A stretch of DNA of 64,000 nt from Pyropia yezoensis (taxonomy: Eukaryota; Rhodophyta; Bangiophyceae; Bangiales; Bangiaceae). A model generated the notes under the pieces. The model was given only the letters and a program-made list of their open reading frames with translations, was not told the origin of the DNA and did no database searches. Position 1 is the first letter of the stretch. Every line of letters starts with the position of its first letter. The stretch lies in assembly GCA_009829735.1 (NCBI GenBank), contig CM020618.1:35006894-35070893 (forward strand). The letters run 5' to 3'. Of the stretch, positions 9,474 through 17,457 are shown one piece after another. The position numbers were made by a program, and so were the translations under genes.

Positions 9474-10934
9474 CGACCAACTCCCAAAGGGAGTGGCTAC
9501 AGAATTAGATGAGTAAATCGATTGTTCAGGGGCCCGCCCGTCAGAAGAAGTTGTGTATAGCACAGTTGGCAAGCTTTATGCCTAATATTGGCGAGGTCGC
9601 GGGTTCAAATGTTGAAGATGCGTCCTCTTCGGTGGCATCCACACCCGTATTTGTGTGGAGGGGGCTGACGTCGACGGGGAACAGTGGCGAAAGGCCGCCC
9701 TCTTCCCGCACGTCGTCTTCGGAAACATGTTTTGCTCGACCCCCATGGGGTCCGCTGCACGGGGGTACCCCGAGCATGCTCTGCAGATGACGGATACACT
9801 GGCAACTCGGTGCCAGCTTGGCTCCAGGGTGACCCTAAGGGCCACCGGCACGGACGAGAGTACGCGATACTTGGGCGCAGAGGTGAAGCGTGACCATCGG
9901 TCACCCTTGTGGAGGTCCCTTCGTCACCTTGGGATATCCTTGTGGGAGCCTTCGGCCCCCATCCTTGCCTTGGCTTGAGCGACGCCCCTGCCTTGAGCCT
10001 CATAATGGAACTGGTCACCACCCTTGGGATGCAAGTCACCCTTAGGGTGACGGGTAGTCGCGCCGAAGCGGCAGGGAAGAAGGAAGGGGGCCAGGCCCCC
10101 CGAGTCCGCCAACGGTGGTACAGGTACCTCGGCCGGCGAAGCCGGACCGGCATCACCCCGGCCGCTCCCGGCGTCGTCCATAAGGACGTCGCCCGGAGCG
10201 GCGGGTGGCATCCGCGTGGCCGAAGGGCCACGGGGGGAAGAAGGAGCCGAAAGGGAAACGGGTCCGCGGCCGTCACCCATGGTGGCGTTGTGGTCCGATG
10301 GCCCCAACGGGGTAGCCATGACTGGCCACACTCCGCAGGCGACGGAGGGGGGAAGTGCGTGGATGCCACCCCCACCCTTAGGGTGAGGAAGAGGGGGACG
10401 CGCGCGGACCGGTGGCAGCGAGGTGGAGCCGAGGGGGGGAGGAGACGGTGGCCGTCCTTGCGGCGAGCACCCGTTGGCACCCCTCCCGCTCCGATCCACC
10501 CCTCACGGGTGGACGGGCGGCCCTCTTCTACCCCTCGGCCCCTTGACACAGGGCTGAGGGGGGTGTACAGAAGGCCCCCAAACCCCTCGCTCCCGGCTAT
10601 GCCAGGAGAGATAGTTTCCTCACGTCCCCACCCTGTGCGGGCAGGGCCGTGGGAGGCGACGGGTCCTATCCTTGCTGCGTCCCCCACTTCTCGGGTGGTG
10701 GTTTGAAGGGGGTGTCTCCACGTATCCCGCCTGTCACGCGACGATAGTGGCCACGATTGTCTCCCCAAGGGAGGAAACCATTGGGCCGATCTGACCCAGT
10801 GTCATCCACACCCCCATGGGGAGGGTACACTCGGCGGTGGGGACTGCATGCTGACAAGTGGCATTGCCTCCGCCGCCCGTTGGGCACCCGGGAGATTTTT
10901 GCCCCGGTGTCTGGGTCGCGGGTCGCAACCCCCT
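9474..10934 (+). other. B non-coding tail, hairpin-dense, no recognisable ORF
   Basis: This 1.46-kb stretch occupies the position of the aORF in the other families. Long open frames exist on both strands but none carries the aORF core, and they look like by-products of GC richness. Many short perfect hairpins are visible, for example GTCACCC-TTA-GGGTGAC (10035-10051), CGTGGCC-GAAG-GGCCACG (10215-10232), GGGGGCC-A-GGCCCCC (10086-10100) and an 11-bp stem with one G.T pair (10531-10561). A tRNA-like relic lies at its start. Confidence 0.6.
9550..9622 (+). other. tRNA-like relic (resembles tRNA-Ile AAU) with box A and box B
   Basis: TAGCACAGTTGG (9558-9569) fits the RNA polymerase III box A consensus, and GGGTTCAAATG (9601-9611) resembles box B, spaced as in a tRNA gene. 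The middle, CCTAATATTGGCGAGGTCGC, resembles the anticodon and variable region of eukaryotic tRNA-Ile(AAU). The T stem and acceptor do not pair well, so this is a decayed tRNA or the head of a tRNA-derived SINE, not a functional tRNA. Confidence 0.4.
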
Positions 10935-10948
10935 GGAGGTGTGGGAAG
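10935..10948 (+). promoter_or_regulatory. Polypurine tract of B
   Basis: GGAGGTGTGGGAAG abuts the 3' LTR, the expected place for the plus-strand primer. Confidence 0.7.
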
Positions 10949-11638
10949 TGTAGGGACCCTATGGGCCCTCCACGTGGGGGGACCTCGAAGAGATCGCGTC
11001 GTACCCCTGTGCCCACCTTCCTAGTGAGGAGGACGGGGCCGATTTGGCCCCTTGGGATTTTACGGGCTTCCGATTGGTCCCCTCCTATGGAGATGGGACC
11101 GGGTCGCCATTGGTTCTGGAGCCCATGTTGGGATTTCCAGTGTATGGGAATTTCCCCTGACCGGAATTGGCCATTGGTCAATACTCCGGGATGGGATGCA
11201 TTTGGGGTTTGGATTTTGATTGTGTATTTTGCGTGATTGTGAGATTGGGGAGATCTTGAGTGTTGGCACTGATGTCCGGCGGGGCTCCTCTTCCCCGTAT
11301 CTTGGAGATTCCTGCCCCGCTGGCAGGGATGATCCGTGGGGGAGGGGGCATTCCGGACATGTTGGAGGGTTTTGATTGGCTCGCACGTGGCCCGGGTTGG
11401 AGGGTTGCTGGGTGTGGGTGAGAGAGGGTAAGAGTGTGCGTGGGGGTGCGCGTTGCTTCCCCCTTCGAAAAAAACAGACTTGCGTGTGCTTGAACACTGT
11501 CGTCCTGGTCGCGGATCCCCGCGTGAACCAGCCAGGCGGTCGGCGGTTCGGTATCTCTCCTGTCTCCCCGCGTTCTTGGTGGGTTGTTTCTCTGTGTGTT
11601 CTGGGTGCTACGCGCCTAAGGTACGTAAAACCACTACA
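10949..11638 (+). repeat. 3' LTR of B (690 bp)
   Basis: It has the same length as the 5' LTR with about ten substitutions by eye and no indel. It ends CCACTACA and is followed by the TSD ATCAG. Confidence 0.95.
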
Positions 11639-11643
11639 ATCAG

Positions 11644-12297
11644 GAAGAGGCGGAGGACGAGTTGTCCCTTGCGGAGCGAGTCCGTAAGCTCAACAATCTT
11701 TGTGGGTTTCTTCATTCACAAGCTCTGGTGAAGAGTCGGTTTGTGGAGGGGCTCCATTGGTCAGTCCGGATGGAGACCCGGGAGCATAACACTGTCCGGG
11801 CGACCCTGGCCGAGTTGGCTAGGTTCGCCTACCGCAGAGGCGAGGCCTACCGCAAGTTGCGGGAGGAACAACGCCAGGAGCGTCAGTCCGAGTTGGCCAA
11901 GGAACGGGAGGAGGCGCGCCAGGCCAGAGAGTTGAGAGAGGCACGCCGAATCCGCAAGGAGAGGGTGGTAGCTGCCGTGGGAACTTCCCAGGGTACCTCT
12001 TCGTCTTCCCCAGTTGGGAAGACCCCTCCCGGAACTGACCATCGGTGTTGGAACTGCAACTCCGATGGACACTGGGCATATGATTTCCCCAAGTTGAGTA
12101 AACGCATCCAACAACTTGTTAGGAATGCGAGTAAGAAGTCGGCTACGAACGAAACACGTTCACGCCGCGAGGGTAGGTCTCGACCGGTGGTGGCGGTCAC
12201 CACACCCTCGGCGAAGGGGGCGGACACGTCGTCCTCGGACTCGTCGTCTTCCTCCCCGCCCTCAGATTCGGACGCCAAGTCGGCGGGAAACGAATGA
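11644..12297 (+). pseudogene. gag: A2 gag, 3' third with zinc knuckle
   Basis: This is the continuation of A2 gag after element B. It includes a basic, helical region (RREEQ/AREL repeats), then the zinc knuckle CWNCNSDGHWAYDF. The last cysteine of the CCHC box is replaced by Phe here (TTC at about 12085-12087), whereas A3 and A4 keep Cys. The tail is Ser/Asp-rich and ends SAGNE. The stop TGA (12295-12297) overlaps the pol ATG as ATGA. Confidence 0.9.
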
Positions 12298-12330
12298 CCG
12301 TTGGAGCTGGCCGTCAGAAGCTCACAACGG
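12285..12330 (+). promoter_or_regulatory. Putative -1 frameshift signal at the A2 gag/pol junction
   Basis: GGGAAAC (12285-12291) reads G GGA AAC in the gag frame. Six bases later is a stem of CCGTTG with CAACGG plus GAGCT with AGCTC, 11 bp with one bulged A and a 10-nt loop (12298-12330). Spacing and stem size fit known -1 signals. GGCC in the loop could pair with a GGCC downstream, a possible pseudoknot. The ATGA overlap also allows termination-reinitiation. Confidence 0.72.
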
Positions 12331-14595
12331 GAGCCTCGGCCAAGTGGGTCAAGAGGACGAATCAACCGTGCCGGATACTGCGGCGACCTAAGGGAGTCCG
12401 CCCACCTCGGGTAGGACTCCCCAAGAACGTAAACCCACGTCGGGTCATCGCGGTGCTGACGGGTGAGAACTTCCAGGTGGCTGGACGGGTGCAACTTGCC
12501 CCCGGCCGCGCCTGTTGTGCCCGTATCGTACTTGATACCGGGTCAGGAGCCTCCTTGATACGCAAGTCGCTATTACTAAAGGAGATGAAGCTCCAACGCT
12601 GGAGGTCTAAAGCTGACCATCTGATCGATATCAATGGCGGGGTACTTCCCATCGTTGGTGCCGTGACCCTACCAACTAGGTTGGGGACCCATGAGGTCGA
12701 CGTGACCTATGGTGAAGTTGAGAATATATCGGTACCCCGGCTTCTGGGTACCCCTTATGTCGTAACACGAGTGCCTTTAATTTGTGGCCCTGAGTACTGT
12801 GTCAAGTTGATGAATGGGGAGACTATCCCCATCCTTAGTAAGGGAAAGTCTGTGGCTCCTGTGACAGTCTCACAGTCGAAGCCTGTTTGTTCTGTGAGGG
12901 AAGGGTTTACTGCTACCCTGCGTTTAGCCCGTAAAGTCACGTTGCCCCCCAACTCGGTGGCGCGCGTTGATGTTGTAACTGATTATACGGGGAACGGGTT
13001 GGTGCACCCTTACCCCCGTCTTGCTCGCAAGCACCAAGTGCATGCTGCCCTTGGCACGATGGACTCCAAAGCCGGAGTCCCGTGGAGGATCCAGGTGATG
13101 AACCTGAACTCGTCGCCCAAGTACTTCAAGTCGGGAGCCAAGTTCGGCTATATCGACCAACATGAGGGACCGGTAGTAGCGGTCACCCTCGACGCGGGCG
13201 CAAGTAGCGACCTGACGTCCGGAAAGGAGAAGCGTAAAGCCAAGTCGGCGGCCTCTCTTCGGCCCCATGTGAACATGGAGGGTGTTCCACCCAGGTTGAG
13301 GGTTCAAGTTGAACGCCTCTTGGACCAATATCACAAGTTGTGGGATGGTCAATTGGGACTCATGAGAGCTACCCAACACCGGATCGAGTTGAAGCCCGGT
13401 GCACCCCCTGTACGCCAACAACCGTATGGGGGAGGACCCCGTTCAAGGGCCCTCGTTAAGGAGCAAGTTGCTCGCATGGAGGCCCTCGATGTGATCGAGG
13501 CCAGCAACGCCGAGTGGGCGAGTCCGGTGGTTATCGTCCTCAAAGTTGATGGGACCCCCCGGTTCTGTATCGACTACCGTAAGCTCAACGAAAGCACGGT
13601 GAAGGACAGTTATCCCCTACCTAGGATGGATGACTGTCTGGACTCTCTGGGGGAGGCAAACGTGTTCTCTACCCTGGACTGTAACGCGGGGTACTGGCAA
13701 ACTCCCATTGCCCCGGAAGACAGGCACAAAACTAACTTTACCTGTCACTGTGGTACCTACCAGTGCAAGCGTCTACCGTTTGGTCTGTGTATCGCGCCGG
13801 CAACTTTCCAGCGTGCTATGGACATGATTTTGGCCGGAGTACGGTGGCAGATCTGTCTTGTGTACCTAGACGATATCATTGTGTTCTCCCGAAGTCCGGA
13901 GGAACACATTGGCCATCTTGGCCAGGTGTTCAAGCTACTTGCTGACGCCGGTGTGTCACTTAAGGCGAGTAAGTGCCACCTCTTCACTCAGGAGGTGGAG
14001 TACTTGGGACATGTTGTCCATCCGGGGCGTCTCAGTGTCAACGAGAAGAACTTGACGGCCATCCGTAAGGCTCAGTAACCCCGGACTCAGACCCAGATGA
14101 GGAGCTTCCTCGGGATGTGTAACGTGAACCGACGTTTCACCAAGGGCTTCGCCAAGGTGGCGAAGCCGTTGAATGAGTTAGTGAGCTCAACGCTACCGAA
14201 GAACCTGCCTCCCCCAAGTCGGGTGGAGCAGGAATCCTTTGAGACTTTTCGGGACCTTCTGCTGAAGCCCCCTATCTTGGCTATTCCCAGATTGGGAGGC
14301 CACTACATCCTGGATGTGGACGCTAGCTACGACCAACTTGGTTGTGTGTTGCTTCAGCAGCAGCCGGACAAGGAGTACTTGGCGGTGGGATACTTCAGCA
14401 AGGGGCTGAACTCGGCTGAGAAGAACTACAGAGTCACCGAGTTGGAAGGACTCGCAGTGGTGTGAGCGGTGACGCCACTTCGTCACTACCTAGAGGGTGA
14501 GAAGTTCCTCATCCGCTGTGACCACCGCGCGTTGCAGTTCATCTTTAAGACGGATTGCACGAACACACGCCTCAACAGGTAGAGGGTGCGACTGG
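12294..14595 (+). pseudogene. pol: A2 pol part 1 (PR, RT, start of RNase H)
   Basis: Protease has LDTGSGAS (near 12534). Reverse transcriptase runs from the QLGLMRATQHRIELKPGAPP leader through CIDYRKLNE, FSTLDCNAGYW and YLDD (13863-13874). RNase H begins with LDVDASYDQLG. Three stops are private to this copy: TAA at 14076-14078 where A3 reads TAC (Tyr), TGA at 14463-14465 and TAG at 14580-14582, both where A3 reads TGG (Trp). Element A3 interrupts the gene after ACTGG 14591-14595; it resumes at 23978. Confidence 0.92.
14591..14595. repeat. Target-site duplication ACTGG of A3
   Basis: ACTGG precedes A3 at 14591-14595 and recurs at 23973-23977. Removing A3 and one copy rejoins the A2 pol frame through CGACTGGCACCC. 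Confidence 0.95.
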
Positions 14596-15064
14596 TGTGG
14601 CAAAAACCACAAGCACACACGGCACCCAAGTTGGGGCGGTGTGCTAGGGCTGCCTCCCGTGTCGGGGGAACCGGAAGAAGTGCAAGTCGCACACACTCTG
14701 TCCCTGTTGTGGGGCAAACCCCCCACGGACAAACAAGAGGATGGTGTGTGGTCCAACAGTTTCTTGGTCGGGACGGGGACGCGGGGCCAAGCCCCGCTGT
14801 CCCTCCCCTTATCCCTCCAGGGTCCCCTCAGAATCTCGCCACTCAGAATCTCCCACCCCAGCACCTGCCCACCGGGCCACACGAAAATTCAAGACGATAA
14901 ATGCAGAAAACCCTCAAATCCAAGTTGGATTTACTACTAAGCTAACTATCCCAAACTTAGGAAATATGGACCCAAATGCAGGGGGAGGAACGGATCAGGC
15001 TAGTGGCCTGCCGCCCCTTGCATGGCACGTGTTGCCCCCCTACCTGGGGGTCAATACTGCCACA
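14596..15064 (-). repeat. 3' LTR of A3 (469 bp)
   Basis: In + orientation it starts TGTGGCA and ends TGCCACA, paired with 23504-23972. Both the sense and antisense strands could carry promoters, since the aORF is transcribed away from this LTR, but I see only weak A/T-rich candidates (GATAAATG, GAAATATGG). Confidence 0.95.
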
Positions 15065-15402
15065 CTCCCCTCTCCTCAGTTCCGACCGACCCGGTCCGCC
15101 CTGTGAGGGGGTGCGTAAACGCACGTCTCGGCGTTGGGGGCGCGACTTGCTGTCCCCCATCGAGTACGTAGCACGGATGTGGAGGCGGTCACCTTGACCG
15201 CCCCTCTCCTCAAGCTTGCCCACTCGGCAGCTTGCTCTCCTCAGTTAACACTTCACCATCACCACCACCTCCCCTTTACCTTCCACTGGGCCGCCCCACG
15301 CTGGGGAGGCCACCCGTATACCCACGATCCGAGTCCCCCTCAACTCGAGGCGGGTCTCGTGCTGCGATATCCAGAGCGTCTCTCCCCAACTTGGGGAGAG
15401 CC
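15065..15402 (+). other. Leader of the A3 aORF, with the polypurine tract on the - strand
   Basis: Next to the LTR the - strand reads GAGGAGAGGGGAG, the polypurine tract. The rest of the 338 bp is the presumed 5' untranslated region of the aORF. It ends in a 21-bp odd palindrome at 15380-15400. I see no other gene. Confidence 0.6.
15380..15400. repeat. Perfect 10-1-10 palindrome before the aORF start
   Basis: CTCTCCCCAA, one C, then its exact complement TTGGGGAGAG. The aORF ATG follows two bases later at 15403. The same palindrome precedes the A4 aORF at 57518-57538. It may form a hairpin in the leader RNA or be a protein site. Confidence 0.75.
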
Positions 15403-17346
15403 ATGGCGACTCCGGGAGTGGAGACGGACTCTCTTGACGAGCGCATGGAGGACACCTCCTACGGTGCAGCACCCGCCGGGACTTCCGGCGGGGGCTCCGC
15501 GATCGCTCCGGGGGACGGGACTCCCGCGTCACCCGGCTTTGGGTTGACGGCGGGGTCTCCCCCGGTGGCGGGACAAGTTGTCCCGCGTGAGACCTTGGGG
15601 CGGTGGTTTTACCCCGCTTGGCCTCTCTATGAGGAGGGGCTGACTGTTCTTCGCTGTGGCCGACTTGGCGCAGCGATGGGCCGGGGATGGGACCGCCTAC
15701 GGGAGAAATATCCCCGTAGAGTCGGGTTCCCTGCCGGCTTCAGGACTGACCAGTTTGCCTTCCTGGACGATGAGGAGGTTGAGGACGTTCAGCGTACCAA
15801 GGCCATGGTGGACTGCGGGGGAACTATCCCGGGTCCCGGCGACTTGCCGACCTTCACGTGGGACGCTGTGGCAACTCGCCCACCGTACCTCCACGAGGCC
15901 GATCCGCACACTCATCACTTTGATGTGCGGATGGAGAAAGACTTCCGGCGAGGTCCCTACTTGGTGACCTCGGCTCAACTTGAGTTTCCTCAACAGTCTG
16001 CTGCCAGTAAGGAGCAGTACTATCCGAAGAAGCCCGAGTGGTGGCCTCAAGTTGAGGTCCCCTACGGATTCCCGGCGTTGTTGCCACGGTTGCTTGACCA
16101 CTTCGGCTCCGTCATGTTGACGGCTGCCCCTGATCACCTGGTGTGGGCCATGTTGGCCACCCAGTGGCTCCTCGAGGTCATGTCGACCTGGGTGTCTTGT
16201 GTTCAGCGGCGGGGGATGCTCTGGCATCTCCCCCTCCGGCTCCTCCAAGGTTTGGAACAGCTCACCCCTCAGCTACTTGCTGAGGGGTGCTCATCAGGAC
16301 AACTCAGTCTACTTGAGGAGATGCTCCGGCTCCATAAGCTTATCGAGTGGGAGAGCATTGAGCACAAGTTGCGCCGCCCCACTCGTGGGCCCAAGGACGA
16401 TGGCGCACTTCGCCAGTTCGTGTGGGTCGCTCGTGAACTTCACGACGGCCGTGTGGTTCTACGAGAGGGGTTGGGCATCGGGGACAACCCATATGCCCCG
16501 GGGGTGGATCGCCACACTGCGCCACCCCCGGACAAGCCCATAGTTATGGCTGTGCCCTCATATGATGACCATATGACTCAACCCACTGCGGGGGCCCCAA
16601 GTCGGGGTCGCAGTTACACCCGGGTACCGCCACCTCGGCGGGCCCCTCCGCTTCCTCCTGTTCCTTTCCAACCTCACGGGAACATCCCGATCAGCGTGGC
16701 CGTGGAGTCTTCCACCCCGGTGTCCCCCAACTTGGGGGCCACCCTCCTGACGGTATACCCCAAGTTGTTGTTGCCGCCCACGCCTCTAACCTCAGAGATG
16801 ATGATCACCACGTTGGTGCGCACCATTTCCTGGTTGGCCGCGTCGACCGCAACCCTACAGAGTTCCGAGACTCCTCAACTTGAGGAGCGCGTTCGTACTG
16901 CGGTGGCGACCGCGAGTTGCGAGTCGGTGGCGGAGTTTATGACAGCCGAGTTGGCTCGCATTGGGGCTATTGTGCCCCAGCCAGCCCCACTTGAGCGTGG
17001 CAAACGTCGCGCGAGCCGGGCATACTCGCCTCCTCGCCGTCGTCGCCGACACTCGCGGCGCTCTCCCTCCGTATCGGAAGACGAGTTGTCTTACTCCATT
17101 TCGGAGTCCTCTACCCCGTCGGAGACGGAGTCTGTCCAGCGTCTGCGTCGCAAACTTGCGCGCAAGACCAGGCAGAAGAGTGGCCACGGTCGGCGCCACT
17201 TGCGCGACCGTGAGGGGCGCGACGGTTCCGACTTGGAGCCGCCGCGCCCTCCAACGAGTGGAGACCGTTATCGGCGTGGGTCTCGCCGCTCGCCTCCACG
17301 TGAGGGCGAGGGCCGTGGAGTGGGAGAGTCTAGCATGCGTGCCTAG
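15403..17346 (+). CDS. A3 antisense ORF (aORF), intact, 647 aa, unknown function
   Basis: A long ORF opposite to gag/pol, tail-to-tail with pol. I chose ATG 15403 because it follows the conserved palindrome; the frame stays open upstream. Residues 1-70 are Gly/Pro/Ser-rich. The core (about 75-380) is folded-looking and aromatic-rich, with LGRWFYPAWPLYEEGL, YYPK at 206-209, VEVPYGF, HFGSV and RRGMLWHLP at 269-277. A Pro-rich linker follows, then a helical block (TSEMMITTLV..), then an Arg/Ser-rich tail. YYPK...VE.P.GF and the R.L.[FH]LP block recur in the C and D aORFs. No catalytic motif is evident. Antisense extra ORFs are known in plant Tat-lineage elements with unknown roles; a regulatory or nucleic-acid-binding role is only a guess. 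Confidence 0.88.
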   Translation: MATPGVETDSLDERMEDTSYGAAPAGTSGGGSAIAPGDGTPASPGFGLTAGSPPVAGQVVPRETLGRWFYPAWPLYEEGLTVLRCGRLGAAMGRGWDRLREKYPRRVGFPAGFRTDQFAFLDDEEVEDVQRTKAMVDCGGTIPGPGDLPTFTWDAVATRPPYLHEADPHTHHFDVRMEKDFRRGPYLVTSAQLEFPQQSAASKEQYYPKKPEWWPQVEVPYGFPALLPRLLDHFGSVMLTAAPDHLVWAMLATQWLLEVMSTWVSCVQRRGMLWHLPLRLLQGLEQLTPQLLAEGCSSGQLSLLEEMLRLHKLIEWESIEHKLRRPTRGPKDDGALRQFVWVARELHDGRVVLREGLGIGDNPYAPGVDRHTAPPPDKPIVMAVPSYDDHMTQPTAGAPSRGRSYTRVPPPRRAPPLPPVPFQPHGNIPISVAVESSTPVSPNLGATLLTVYPKLLLPPTPLTSEMMITTLVRTISWLAASTATLQSSETPQLEERVRTAVATASCESVAEFMTAELARIGAIVPQPAPLERGKRRASRAYSPPRRRRRHSRRSPSVSEDELSYSISESSTPSETESVQRLRRKLARKTRQKSGHGRRHLRDREGRDGSDLEPPRPPTSGDRYRRGSRRSPPREGEGRGVGESSMRA

Positions 17347-17457
17347 TTGGCAGCTGCCTTTGTTGTGAGAGTGTGAGGGTTAGGGCTGTAGTTAAAAGCC
17401 ACTCTGCGTACCACTTCGACTTGAAGCACTCTCTTGGCACTGTTGCTCGGCCTTCCC
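17347..17457. other. Convergent spacer between aORF and pol in A3
   Basis: 111 bp separate the two stop codons. It contains the 10-bp palindrome GGCAGCTGCC, a distant inverted repeat GAGAGTG/CACTCTC enclosing most of the spacer, and at its pol end a hairpin overlapping the pol stop codon. It is the natural place for 3'-end formation of both transcripts; no AATAAA is seen. Confidence 0.55.

Larger units (their letters stand above)
2939..11638 (+). mobile_element. Family B chromovirus, complete (8.7 kb), inserted in A2 gag
   Basis: A full-length element with two 690-bp LTRs differing at about ten positions by eye, a primer site, gag (intact), pol (two in-frame TAG codons) and a 1.5-kb non-coding tail. 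It is the only family here without a recognisable antisense ORF: the space between pol and the 3' LTR instead holds a tRNA-like relic and many hairpins. Termini are TG...CA and the TSD is ATCAG. Confidence 0.95.

Noticed and set aside
9605..10768. A 387-codon open frame on the - strand in the B tail, a candidate aORF
   Set aside because: It has none of the core motifs (YYPK, P.GF, L[WF].LP), and a + strand frame overlaps it at similar length. GC-rich DNA with few stops explains both.
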